A DNA stretch of 64,000 nucleotides from an uncultured Bacilli bacterium (GTDB lineage: Bacteria > Bacillota_I > Bacilli_A > RF39 > UBA660). Below are positions 35,896-44,125 of the stretch, one piece after another. The stretch lies in the NCBI GenBank assembly GCA_934096295.1, contig CAKOLL010000004.1, positions 76,374 to 140,373 of the forward strand, in the 5' to 3' direction. Position 1 is the stretch's first letter, and each line of letters begins with the position of its first letter. The translations under genes were made by a program, and so were the position numbers. Under the pieces are notes generated by a model, which was not told the origin of the DNA, searched no databases, and worked only from the letters and a program-made list of their open reading frames with translations.

Positions 35896-38703
35896 CTATT
35901 TTAGTATTTTAGCTAAAAACTCTCCGGTATATGAACCTTTAGTTTTAGCAACCTCTTCTGGGGTTCCTGTGGCCACTATTTCTCCACCATATTTACCACC
36001 ATCTGGACCTAAATCTATGATGTGATCAGCCACTTTAATAACATCTAAGTTATGTTCAATTACTATTACTGTATCTCCATTATCAACAATTCTATTTAAT
36101 ATTACTAAAAGCTTTTTAATATCATCTGAATGAAGTCCTGTTGTTGGTTCATCTAGAATAAATACTGATTTTCCTGTAGCTTTTTTTTGAAGTTCTTTAG
36201 CAAGTTTTACACGTCCTGCTTCTCCCCCAGATAATGTCGGTGCTGGTTGACCTAGCTTAATATATGAAAGACCAACATCCATCATTACTTTTAGCTTGTT
36301 ATAAATTTTTGGAACATTTTCAAAGAATTCTATGGCTTCGCTAACACGCATATCTAAAACTTCACTAATGTTTTTACCTTTGTATTTTATTTCTAATGTT
36401 TCTCTATTATATCTTTTTCCTTTACAAACATCACAAGGTACGTACACGTCTGCTAGAAAATGCATTTCGATTTTTTTAACCCCATCTCCCCAGCAGTTTT
36501 CACATCTTCCACCTTTAACATTAAATGAGAAACGACCTTTGTCATATCCACGCATTTTGGCTTCTTTTGTTTGAGCAAATAAATCTCTAATATCATCAAA
36601 TACTCCGACGTATGTTGCTGGATTACTTCTTGGTGTTCTACCTATAGCATCTTGAGTTATTTGAATAACTTTATCAATATTTTCTAACCCTTTAATTTCT
36701 TTACATTCTCCAGGCACAACTTTACTTTTATAAATCTCTGATGCTAGTCTTTTATATAATACCTCATTTATAAGAGAAGATTTACCTGAACCTGATACCC
36801 CAGTTACAACTACCAATTTATTAAGTGGTATGTCAGCATTAACATTTTTCAAGTTATTTTCTTTGGCACCTTTGATTGTTATTTTTTTGCCATTACCTTT
36901 TCTTCTTTTCTCTGGTATTTCTATCCTTAATTCTCCACTTAAGTATTTTCCTGTTAAGCTATTTGGATTTTTCATAACATCTTTTGGAGTCCCTGCAGCC
37001 ATAATTTGTCCACCATATTCTCCAGCTCCAGGACCAACATCAATTAAGTAATCTGATGCAAGCATAGTATCGGTATCATGTTCAACAACAATTAAAGAAT
37101 TACCTAAATCACGCATTTCTTTTAAAGAATTAATTAGTCGTTCATTATCTTTTTGATGTAGCCCAATACTAGGTTCATCAAGGACATAAAGAACTCCGGA
37201 TAATTTAGAGCCAATTTGAGTGGCCAGTCTTATTCTTTGTGCTTCTCCCCCGGATAATGTTCCTGCACTTCTGGTTAAAGTTAAGTAAGATAAACCAACA
37301 TTATTTAAGAACTCTAATCTTGATATAATTTCTTTTAAGATAAGATTACTTATTTCTTTTTCTTCATTATTAAGTTTTAATTTTTTTACAAAATCAAGTA
37401 AATCACTAATAGACATATCACACATATCAAAGATATTTTTATTATTTATATATATTGATAATACTGATTTTTGTAATCTTTTTCCTTTACATACTGGACA
37501 TTCGGTTTCAATCATGTAACCTTGTAACCATTCTCTAATCCATCCACTTTTAGTTTCTACATATCTTCTTTCTAATGACGGAATAACCCCTTCATATGTT
37601 CCTTTGGTATTTCTAGTATTTCCATTTTTAGAAACATAATTAAATTCTAATAATTCATTTGTACCATATAATATGTAATTTAATTTTTCTTCTGGGATGT
37701 TTTTTATTGGTTCGTACATATTTATATCGTAGTACTTACATACTGTTTCTATTTGAGTAAAATAGGTAGTAGAATCCATACTTAAAGCTGAAATTGCTCC
37801 TTCTACTAAAGATTTGTTTGGATCTGGAATTAATAAATCTTTACTTATATGTAGTTTTGTTCCTAACCCTTTACATTCTTCACATGCTCCATATGGGGCA
37901 TTAAATGAAAATAGCCTTGGTTCTAGTTCCGGTATGGAATAATTACATATTTCACAAGCATATTTTTCACTCATGAATATTTCTTCATCATCTACTAAAA
38001 TAACTACTTTTCCATCAGCCTTTTTTGTACTGGTTTCGATAGCTTCAAAAATTCTTCCGTATTCTTCATCATCAACTGTTATTTTATCTATTATTATATC
38101 TATATTATCTTTAATATTTTTTTCTAGTGTAATTTCTTCATTTAAACTCATGTTTTTACCATTTACACGAACACGAGTAAATCCTTCTTTACGTAGTTCA
38201 TCAAATAATTCTTTATGTGTTCCTTTTTCTCCATGGACTACTGGAGCTAATATTGTAACTGTTTTATCTTTATATTCCATAACTTTATTAGTCATTTCTT
38301 CGATACTTTGACTTTTTATAGGTTTATGATGAGTTGGACAATAAGGAATACCAATTCTAGCAAATAAAAGACGCAGATAATCATAGATTTCTGTTATTGT
38401 ACCTACAGTTGAACGAGGATTTTTATTCGTGGACTTTTGGTCAATTGATATTGATGGTGATAATCCTTCGATTGAATCTACATCTGGCTTATCATTAACT
38501 CCGATAAATTGACGAGCATAAGCTGATAAACTTTCTACATATCTTCTTTGTCCTTCAGCATAAATTGTATCAAATGCTAAGCTACTTTTTCCTGAACCGG
38601 ATACTCCGGTCATAACTACTAATTTATTTTTAGGTATCTCAATATTAACATTTTTTAAGTTATTTTCTCTGGCACCTTTAATTATTATTTTATCATTATT
38701 CAT
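35896..38703 (-). CDS. uvrA: excinuclease ABC subunit A
   Basis: The 935-residue protein has two ABC ATPase modules: Walker A GVSGSGKSSLAFDTIY and signature LSGGEAQRIRLA in the first part, GVSGSGKSSLINEV and LSGGEAGRVKLA in the second, plus zinc modules (CEIC...CEEC and the RGGRCENCWGDG...CDVCKGKRY hook). It detects bulky DNA lesions with UvrB. I start at ATG 38703 because AGAGGTG precedes it; the frame extends 13 codons further without a ribosome site. No uvrB is adjacent. Confidence 0.96.
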   Translation of the reverse strand: MNNDKIIIKGARENNLKNVNIEIPKNKLVVMTGVSGSGKSSLAFDTIYAEGQRRYVESLSAYARQFIGVNDKPDVDSIEGLSPSISIDQKSTNKNPRSTVGTITEIYDYLRLLFARIGIPYCPTHHKPIKSQSIEEMTNKVMEYKDKTVTILAPVVHGEKGTHKELFDELRKEGFTRVRVNGKNMSLNEEITLEKNIKDNIDIIIDKITVDDEEYGRIFEAIETSTKKADGKVVILVDDEEIFMSEKYACEICNYSIPELEPRLFSFNAPYGACEECKGLGTKLHISKDLLIPDPNKSLVEGAISALSMDSTTYFTQIETVCKYYDINMYEPIKNIPEEKLNYILYGTNELLEFNYVSKNGNTRNTKGTYEGVIPSLERRYVETKSGWIREWLQGYMIETECPVCKGKRLQKSVLSIYINNKNIFDMCDMSISDLLDFVKKLKLNNEEKEISNLILKEIISRLEFLNNVGLSYLTLTRSAGTLSGGEAQRIRLATQIGSKLSGVLYVLDEPSIGLHQKDNERLINSLKEMRDLGNSLIVVEHDTDTMLASDYLIDVGPGAGEYGGQIMAAGTPKDVMKNPNSLTGKYLSGELRIEIPEKRRKGNGKKITIKGAKENNLKNVNADIPLNKLVVVTGVSGSGKSSLINEVLYKRLASEIYKSKVVPGECKEIKGLENIDKVIQITQDAIGRTPRSNPATYVGVFDDIRDLFAQTKEAKMRGYDKGRFSFNVKGGRCENCWGDGVKKIEMHFLADVYVPCDVCKGKRYNRETLEIKYKGKNISEVLDMRVSEAIEFFENVPKIYNKLKVMMDVGLSYIKLGQPAPTLSGGEAGRVKLAKELQKKATGKSVFILDEPTTGLHSDDIKKLLVILNRIVDNGDTVIVIEHNLDVIKVADHIIDLGPDGGKYGGEIVATGTPEEVAKTKGSYTGEFLAKILK

Positions 38704-38843
38704 ACTTCGCACCTCTCTTTTGTATTGTAACACAAATTGCAAATTTAATGCACAAATAATATATCACAAACATTTATTTGTGTCAAGAGAACTTTGATTG
38801 GTTTTATTAGCTAATTAATAGAGTTTTAATTAGTGGCATATAA

Positions 38844-38872
38844 TTGACAAGGAATATAATTTATGGTAAGAT
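38844..38872 (+). promoter_or_regulatory. promoter of the Ser/Cys-rich membrane protein
   Basis: TTGACA (38844-38849), 17-base spacer, TAAGAT (38867-38872). It overlaps possible upstream start codons, which are therefore not used. Confidence 0.8.
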
Positions 38873-38924
38873 AATGGCACTTAAAGAAAATTATTTTTTC
38901 CATTTTGAAGGGGGTACGATTTAT

Positions 38925-39923
38925 ATGTACGAAGAAGGAAAAAAACATTTACACATCAACTGGGGTTCACTTATTATTAAGCTATTAATATTTGCATTTG
39001 TGGTATTCTTAGCTGGTTGGTTATTTATTAAATTAACTAACAATAAAAAGACAAATACAAAGAAACCAATGGCTAATACAGAAGAGGTTACTGAATCAAA
39101 GGATACTTTTAATGAAAACATTGAAAAAATGAAGGATGTAGCCCTTAACTACTTTGTAAAATCAAGATTACCAGAAAAATATGGTAGTACTGAAAAGCTT
39201 ACTCTAGGAGAAATGATTGATAAAAAATTATTATTAGATTTCACAAATAATGGAGAAACTTGTGATTTAGATGAAAGTTATATTCAAGCTACTAGATCTG
39301 TTGAAGATAACTATGCAATTAAAGTTAACTTAACTTGTGGTAAAAAATCAGATTATATTCGTGCTACAATTGCTAAAGAAGATATATGTGCAAATATAAC
39401 TTGTACTAAACCTGATAATAGTAAAAATAATAGTGTAGTTGCTGATAATAGTACAAAAAATAATTCTAGTAGTAGCTCAAGTAGTAGTAGTTCATCAAGT
39501 AGTTCAAGTAGTAGCAAGAAAAATACAAGCAGTAGTAGTTCAACAAAGAAATCTACAGTTACTACAACAACTACTACAACTGTAACTGTTAAAGTTAAAT
39601 GTATAAATGGATGTTGTCCAGCAATATGTTGTTGTAATTCTTCTTGTAAAACTAGTTGCACTGTTAAATGTGATACTAATAAGACAACAAATAATAACAA
39701 TAATAGTTCTAATAATACAACTAATACTACACCAAAGAAAGTTAGATACTATGAATATATGAAATGGTCTGAATGGAAAGATGGATATTCATATCATTCT
39801 AAAGCAGAAAATAAAAAAGTTGATTCAAAATGGCAATATAGAATTCCAGAATATGAATGGAGTAAAGAAACTAGTTTAGCAGGTTATACAAAAACTGGTA
39901 ATTATGAAGATCGTGATGCTTAA
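38925..39923 (+). CDS. Ser- and Cys-rich single-pass surface protein next to the pilus locus
   Basis: ATG 38925 follows GAAGGGGGT and lies downstream of the promoter at 38844. The 332-residue protein has one membrane segment (INWGSLIIKLLIFAFVVFLA, about 14-37), a folded region with paired Cys, a long Ser tract (about residues 181-200) and Thr tract, a Cys cluster (NGCCPAICCCNSSC), an Asn/Thr linker, and a C-terminal WSEWKDGYSY...KWQYRIPEYEW domain. The N-terminus is inside and the rest outside. It converges with the Tad operon at adjacent terminators, so a role in pilus attachment or wall passage is possible but not shown. Confidence 0.7.
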   Translation: MYEEGKKHLHINWGSLIIKLLIFAFVVFLAGWLFIKLTNNKKTNTKKPMANTEEVTESKDTFNENIEKMKDVALNYFVKSRLPEKYGSTEKLTLGEMIDKKLLLDFTNNGETCDLDESYIQATRSVEDNYAIKVNLTCGKKSDYIRATIAKEDICANITCTKPDNSKNNSVVADNSTKNNSSSSSSSSSSSSSSSSSKKNTSSSSSTKKSTVTTTTTTTVTVKVKCINGCCPAICCCNSSCKTSCTVKCDTNKTTNNNNNSSNNTTNTTPKKVRYYEYMKWSEWKDGYSYHSKAENKKVDSKWQYRIPEYEWSKETSLAGYTKTGNYEDRDA

Positions 39924-39949
39924 AATGGATTGTTAAAATCCATTTTTTT
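39923..39949 (+). terminator. terminator of the Ser/Cys-rich protein gene
   Basis: AAATGGATT (39923-39931) pairs with AATCCATTT (39937-39945) followed by T residues. Confidence 0.85.
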
Positions 39950-39956
39950 GTACAAA

Positions 39957-39984
39957 GAAAAAAGACTATTTTTTCAATAGTCTT
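39957..39984 (-). terminator. terminator of the pilus operon
   Basis: On the minus strand AAGACTATT (39984-39976) pairs with AATAGTCTT (39970-39962) followed by a T-run. Confidence 0.85.
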
Positions 39985-40306
39985 ATGGACATTTATTACT
40001 ATTTGTTGGATTAGAGATACAATTTGCACAAATATCAAATTGATCTTTAACTTCTCCGAATGAACCAACCATTTTAAAGATAATACTTACTAATAGTGGT
40101 ACGAAGAAGATACATACACCTGCAATAACACGATTTAGTAAAGATTTTGCAGCTTTAGATACAGCTTTATCATCACTAGATATTACAGCTTTTCCTAAGT
40201 CTACCATTCCGAATACTATAAGTAATACTGGAATAACAATTTTAAATACTAATAAGAACATACCTATAGTATAGAAAATATCTCTTGCATCAGTACAAAA
40301 AGTCAT
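39983..40306 (-). CDS. VirB2/TrbC-like small membrane protein A
   Basis: The 107-residue protein has two or three hydrophobic segments: FYTIGMFLLVFKIVIPVLLI, then the conserved polar loop GKAVISSDDKAVSKAAKSLL, then IAGVCIFFVPLLVSIIF, and a Cys-containing tail (CANCISNP...CP). The loop and helices match protein B upstream, so they are paralogues. The layout recalls VirB2/TrbC-type T4SS pilins and similar proteins of Gram-positive gut bacteria. Last gene of the pilus operon, with a terminator right after it. Confidence 0.6.
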   Translation of the reverse strand: MTFCTDARDIFYTIGMFLLVFKIVIPVLLIVFGMVDLGKAVISSDDKAVSKAAKSLLNRVIAGVCIFFVPLLVSIIFKMVGSFGEVKDQFDICANCISNPTNSNKCP

Positions 40307-40361
40307 ATAATAACACTCCTCCCTTTGTATAACACTATTTTACCCTAAAATATGAGTAAAG

Positions 40362-40715
40362 TCAATTATTTTTAAATATTTCTCCTTGATAGCTTGTATC
40401 ACAATTATTATATGGATCTGTTAGACAACTTACACAGTTTACATAATCATTTTTCATTTCTTCACTAAATGATCCAATCATACCAAATATAATATTTATT
40501 ATAAGGGGTATAAAAAAGATTGCTATACCTATTAATATTTTATTTAATAATTTTTTACTTGAATTCATTATGGCTTTATCATCATTAGAAATAACAGATT
40601 TTCCAAAATCAATTGTTCCTAAAACTATTATTACAATTGGAATCAATATTTTTAAGATGAATAGAAATTTTCCAACCGTTTGCCATACTTTTGCAGTTCT
40701 ATAACAAAATTCCAT
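40362..40715 (-). CDS. VirB2/TrbC-like small membrane protein B
   Basis: The 117-residue protein shares with protein A the blocks FLFILKILIPIVIIVLG, D-x-G-K-(A/S)-V-I-S-(S/N)-D-D-K-A and IGIAIFFIPLIINIIFGM, and a tail with paired Cys (NCVSCLTDPYNNC). It ends in an IFKNN tail. Its ribosome site (GGGAGGTAT) follows the TadZ-like gene by 11 bases, so it belongs to the same transcript. Either a membrane component of pilus assembly or an additional structural subunit; neither is proven. Confidence 0.6.
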   Translation of the reverse strand: MEFCYRTAKVWQTVGKFLFILKILIPIVIIVLGTIDFGKSVISNDDKAIMNSSKKLLNKILIGIAIFFIPLIINIIFGMIGSFSEEMKNDYVNCVSCLTDPYNNCDTSYQGEIFKNN

Positions 40716-40726
40716 TATATACCTCC

Positions 40727-41716
40727 CTATCTAAATATGCTAAATATTCCAGTCGAACCATTTTCATCTATTCTACTGAAACCTAATGATGTTAAGAAGT
40801 TATTAATAATTGGTTGATCATCAAGCTTATCATCTAAGTATGGTATGTTGTAAAATACTTGACATCCACTTTCTTTTTCAAAATCTAAAACATCTTTTTC
40901 ATTTAATACACTTCTATTTAAAACTATTTTTTGACCTGAAAGCCTTTCAAAAATAGTATTATCTTGACGTATTAATTTATTTAATTTAATTAACCCTGGT
41001 TCTATTAAATAAACCATATCTTGACAATATTCATTTAAATTTGCTTCATTTATATCAACAAGAATAATATCATAATTACTATTTTGACTTAAAAAATCTA
41101 CAAAACCTAAGCTGGAAATACTTTCTAATTCTGAATCATTAAAATACATAAAATCATTTTTATCTATTTCTACAGCCTTTACTTTATAATATTTTTCTAA
41201 ATGTAGCTTTAATAAATATATCAATGTTGTTGCTCCGGCATGTTCAGTTATATTTTTAATGCCAATAATTTTTTGACCAATTTTACCTCTAGTATTATCA
41301 ACTGCTCTTTCATTTAATGTCGGCTTTTTAAAACCACTTATATTATGGTAATTGGCTACATCTTTATATTGATTGGGATTATTAATTAAATATTTAATTG
41401 TGTTTACGTCATTAGTAAAATTATATATTCCCATAGAAATTAATTGAGATATATACATCGGAGAATTTACTCTCTCTGAATCATCTAACAATAAAATAAC
41501 TTTAGACATATCAAAATTAACAGATAAATTTTGCATAACATTGATATCTTCATATCCTTTTATGGCAGTTATATCTAAAATCATTTTATTATAGTAAAAT
41601 GTTGAAAATTGTGCTAATAAATCATCTACTGTAAATTCACCATTTATACTCTTGATAACATCTATATTTAAACTTCCAAGTAATGATTGATACTTATTTG
41701 AAACTATTACATTCAT
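40727..41716 (-). CDS. tadZ: TadZ/CpaE-like protein with degenerate P-loop
   Basis: The 329-residue protein has an N-terminal receiver-like half (residues 1-~125, with VILLLDDSERVNSPMYIS) and a MinD/ParA-like half starting KIIGIKNITEHAGATTLIYL (about 145). The deviant Walker A (KGGxGKTT) is replaced by TEHAGATT with no Lys, so ATP hydrolysis is doubtful. TadZ/CpaE proteins place pilus machines at the cell pole; the position after the TadE-like genes fits that. Operon spacing is tight on both sides. Confidence 0.7.
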   Translation of the reverse strand: MNVIVSNKYQSLLGSLNIDVIKSINGEFTVDDLLAQFSTFYYNKMILDITAIKGYEDINVMQNLSVNFDMSKVILLLDDSERVNSPMYISQLISMGIYNFTNDVNTIKYLINNPNQYKDVANYHNISGFKKPTLNERAVDNTRGKIGQKIIGIKNITEHAGATTLIYLLKLHLEKYYKVKAVEIDKNDFMYFNDSELESISSLGFVDFLSQNSNYDIILVDINEANLNEYCQDMVYLIEPGLIKLNKLIRQDNTIFERLSGQKIVLNRSVLNEKDVLDFEKESGCQVFYNIPYLDDKLDDQPIINNFLTSLGFSRIDENGSTGIFSIFR

Positions 41717-41727
41717 TTTTCCACTTC

Positions 41728-42195
41728 CTAATCTTGATAAATTCTATTCTCTTTATCTGCTCCGACAAAGCTTTTTGATTCTCCTGAAATTCTGTATAAT
41801 GCTATATTACCTATTACAGGTAAATTAAATCTATAGAATACTTGAACTTGATAATATATTAACCCTTTATTATTGTTTTCTTTTAATTCTCTAAAGCAAT
41901 AATAATATTTTTTGTTTCCATTAGATTTTTCAGCATCTCCATCTAGGTTAATTGCACCATACCACCCTTCTTCACATTTTCCTGTAGTGTTATAACCTTT
42001 TTCATACATAAATCCATTTATTATATCGATTGATTCGTTAGTAACACCTTCATATTTTTCAATTATAGAAAGGGTTCTATTTTTTACAGCATACGCTTTA
42101 TTATAACTTAGGATTAGAGTTAGAAAGCACGCAAAAATCAGCATGAAAAATATAATCATTTGAAAAGACCATGTTGATTCACTTACTGCTTTCAT
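41728..42195 (-). CDS. TadE/TadF-like pseudopilin 2
   Basis: The 155-residue protein starts MKAVSESTWSFQMIIFFMLI: a very short polar leader, one hydrophobic helix (about 10-30), then a globular domain with two Cys (GKCEEGWYGAI, YYCFREL), and beta strands (VQVFYRFNLPVIGNIALYRI). It matches the next upstream gene in layout and in the VQVF/VVFF...LPV strand. Such TadE-like pseudopilins initiate or cap Flp pili. No Gly-x4-Glu cleavage motif of canonical prepilins is visible. Confidence 0.65.
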   Translation of the reverse strand: MKAVSESTWSFQMIIFFMLIFACFLTLILSYNKAYAVKNRTLSIIEKYEGVTNESIDIINGFMYEKGYNTTGKCEEGWYGAINLDGDAEKSNGNKKYYYCFRELKENNNKGLIYYQVQVFYRFNLPVIGNIALYRISGESKSFVGADKENRIYQD

Positions 42196-42208
42196 TATTC
42201 TTCACTCC

Positions 42209-42703
42209 CTATCTTATATACATAATTCTTGTTTCAGCTTTTGATTGGAAATTATATACTTGTTTTACAACTGGTAAATCTAATTGAAAAAATACTACAA
42301 TTTGATAATACTTTCCAGGTATAAAATCATCTGTTGCTACAGCTCCTTGAAGTTCTCCGACTAGATAGTCATCTAAACCTCCAGTTGCGTCAATTTCTCT
42401 GATACATACTGATGCTTCTTGATTATATGACACTTGAGCTCCAGATCTATCAAATCCAATGAACTCTTCATCGCATTTTCCTGTTGTACGATATGATGTG
42501 CTTTCAATCAAATCTACAATTTCTTCATTTAGTGTACCATTACTCATGTAATTACCACCATTAGTCTCAAGAATATTTACTATTTGGTCTTTAACCCCGA
42601 AAGCATTTGAATTGTTAATTGTTAATGCCATGATAGCTGTAAATAAAAGTATAAATAATACTACTATTTGAAATATAGTGGTTATACTCATTGATTCTTT
42701 CAT
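42209..42703 (-). CDS. TadE/TadF-like pseudopilin 1
   Basis: The 164-residue protein starts MKESMSITTIFQIVVLFILL with a hydrophobic helix near the start, followed by a domain with GKCDEEFIGFDRSG, SVCIREIDA and the strand YYQIVVFFQLDLPVVKQV. It is paralogous to pseudopilin 2 downstream and shares the two-Cys pattern, likely one disulfide. Located between the pilin genes and tadZ, 8 bases after the upstream gene. Confidence 0.65.
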   Translation of the reverse strand: MKESMSITTIFQIVVLFILLFTAIMALTINNSNAFGVKDQIVNILETNGGNYMSNGTLNEEIVDLIESTSYRTTGKCDEEFIGFDRSGAQVSYNQEASVCIREIDATGGLDDYLVGELQGAVATDDFIPGKYYQIVVFFQLDLPVVKQVYNFQSKAETRIMYIR

Positions 42704-42711
42704 GTTTTCAC

Positions 42712-42990
42712 CTAACCTTTAAATGGGCAATAAAATAATTCACTTTCATCCCCCGATTGTAGTTTTTCCTTTGTAGTTGCACATAGGCATCTATTTGTTT
42801 GACCATCCTCAGTTGCTATACTTTCTCTTTTTTCAATTGAACAGTCACATATTGCTTTATTACATTGTGATGTCTTTTGAAAGTTACCATTAATTAACGG
42901 CCATAAGAAACCGAAAAAAAAGGCCGCCAAGACACCTATTGATATGGCAACTATAACCGTCAAATTAAGTTCTCCTGTAGCCTCTTTCAT
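42712..42990 (-). CDS. small Cys-rich pilin-like protein 2
   Basis: The 92-residue protein starts MKEATGELNLTVIVAISIGV, nearly the same as the neighbour, with one membrane helix (about 9-30) and a short outside domain with six Cys (QCNKAICDC, RCLCAT, FYCPF). The duplicated N-terminus and small size mark it as a Flp-like pilin or minor pilin. Processing, if any, would be after TG (residues 5-6) or ATG; no canonical G-x4-E-Y motif is present. Disulfides probably stabilise the subunit outside the cell. Confidence 0.6.
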   Translation of the reverse strand: MKEATGELNLTVIVAISIGVLAAFFFGFLWPLINGNFQKTSQCNKAICDCSIEKRESIATEDGQTNRCLCATTKEKLQSGDESELFYCPFKG

Positions 42991-43007
42991 CTTTCACCTC
43001 TTATATT

Positions 43008-43253
43008 CTACTCTTCTTCGCCAAATTCGATATTAGTTCCATCAGCGCAATAACATATTCCGTTTTCAACGTCTACTCCGCCACGTCCTTGATTTGCATC
43101 TAATTCTCCTCCTGGGCAAAGATTTAGACATGTATTTCTTGATAAACCAGCTTGAATACCAGGCCAGATAAAGAAATAGAAGAATGCACCAACGGCTGCA
43201 ATAGCTACAACAGTAACTACAGTCATATTTAATTCTCCAGTAGCTTCTTTCAT
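43008..43253 (-). CDS. small Cys-rich pilin-like protein 1 (likely major pilin)
   Basis: The 81-residue protein starts MKEATGELNMTVVTVVAIAA, then a helix to about residue 32, then NTCLNLCPGGELD and GICYCADG: four Cys and an acidic end. It has its own strong promoter (43284-43312) and an AAAAGGAGGAT ribosome site, which suits a highly made structural subunit. With pilin 2 it shares the TGELN start. I assign it as the likely major Flp-type pilin by position and expression signals, not by direct homology. Confidence 0.6.
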   Translation of the reverse strand: MKEATGELNMTVVTVVAIAAVGAFFYFFIWPGIQAGLSRNTCLNLCPGGELDANQGRGGVDVENGICYCADGTNIEFGEEE

Positions 43254-43283
43254 ATTTTATATCCTCCTTTTTAATATATTTTT

Positions 43284-43312
43284 ATTATAACTGAAAAAAG
43301 TGAAAATATCAA
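43284..43312 (-). promoter_or_regulatory. pilin promoter embedded in the tadC terminator
   Basis: On the minus strand: TTGATA (43312-43307), 17-base spacer, TATAAT (43289-43284). The -35 box lies in the loop and right arm of the upstream terminator hairpin. Confidence 0.8.
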
Positions 43313-43331
43313 TTGTATTTTCACTTTTTTT
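43296..43331 (-). terminator. terminator between tadC and the pilin genes
   Basis: A 13-base stem with AAAGTGAAAATA and TATTTTCACTTT arms around CAATTGA, followed by T6 on the minus strand. It would end or attenuate the upstream tad transcript. Confidence 0.85.
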
Positions 43332-43336
43332 TAAAA

Positions 43337-44125
43337 TTATATGTCCATAAGTTGTATAACAGCTAAAACAAGTAATATCATTAAGCCTACACCAGTAGTT
43401 ATTAACATACTCATTGTTTTTCCTTCCATCTTTTCCAAACGGTTTTTATATCTTGTTTCACGAGCTTTTTGTTGTAAAGATGAAATAGATCTTGAGAATG
43501 TTAAAATTTGTTCTTGTTTTCTTTCTTGACGTCCTAAACTTAAACGATATAATAAACGCATCATACGCATTGAATCCCTAACTGGATATTTTCTTGCAAA
43601 TTCCATATAAGGTTCTATTGTGTCATCCCCAGAGTTGATTGAGTCAATCATTTCTTGAAGACCATCCTTAAATATTTCTGGAGCAGATGCCATAGACTTA
43701 CCAATTGCTACCGGTACTGTGTAGTGTTGAATTAATATTTCTAGATTCTTTAAATAATGTGGTAACATGGAATCTATATCTGCCATATGTCTTTGATAAT
43801 ATTTCTTGATATCATTATAAGATGTTTTAAAAATAAATATACCTAATACTATTATTAATAAAACTTTAACTGCATTTAAACTATTTAAGAAAAATGCAAA
43901 TGTAATTGCCATAACTATTAAGGCATTTTTTATTCTTTTATTAAATAAAATGTCTGGATTAATATCATTTCCATATCTGGCACGAACTAGGAAATCCCAG
44001 TCTTTTTCTTTTAATTTTAAGAATAAAAGTTGATTATCACTTATTAATTGGTTTATACTTATTTGTCCAGTTACGGTCATTATACCAAAGACTATAACTG
44101 CGACGATTATTACCTCTATTTGCAT
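43337..44125 (-). CDS. tadC: TadC-like pilus platform protein
   Basis: The 262-residue membrane protein belongs to the T2SSF/TadC family: N-terminal and central helices (ALIVMAITFAFFLNSLNAVK), then a cytoplasmic region MLPHYLKNLEILIQHYTVPV with a MASAPEIFKDGLQEM stretch, RMMRLLYRLSLGRQ, and a final helix (MLITTGVGLMILLVLAVIQL). It forms the inner-membrane platform with TadB. The ATG overlaps tadB's stop (TAATG). Confidence 0.8.
   Translation of the reverse strand: MQIEVIIVAVIVFGIMTVTGQISINQLISDNQLLFLKLKEKDWDFLVRARYGNDINPDILFNKRIKNALIVMAITFAFFLNSLNAVKVLLIIVLGIFIFKTSYNDIKKYYQRHMADIDSMLPHYLKNLEILIQHYTVPVAIGKSMASAPEIFKDGLQEMIDSINSGDDTIEPYMEFARKYPVRDSMRMMRLLYRLSLGRQERKQEQILTFSRSISSLQQKARETRYKNRLEKMEGKTMSMLITTGVGLMILLVLAVIQLMDI

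Noticed and set aside
39353..39700. Leu/Val-rich minus-strand frame opposite the Ser/Thr tract
   Set aside because: An antisense shadow of AGT/ACT repeats in the Ser/Cys-rich protein.
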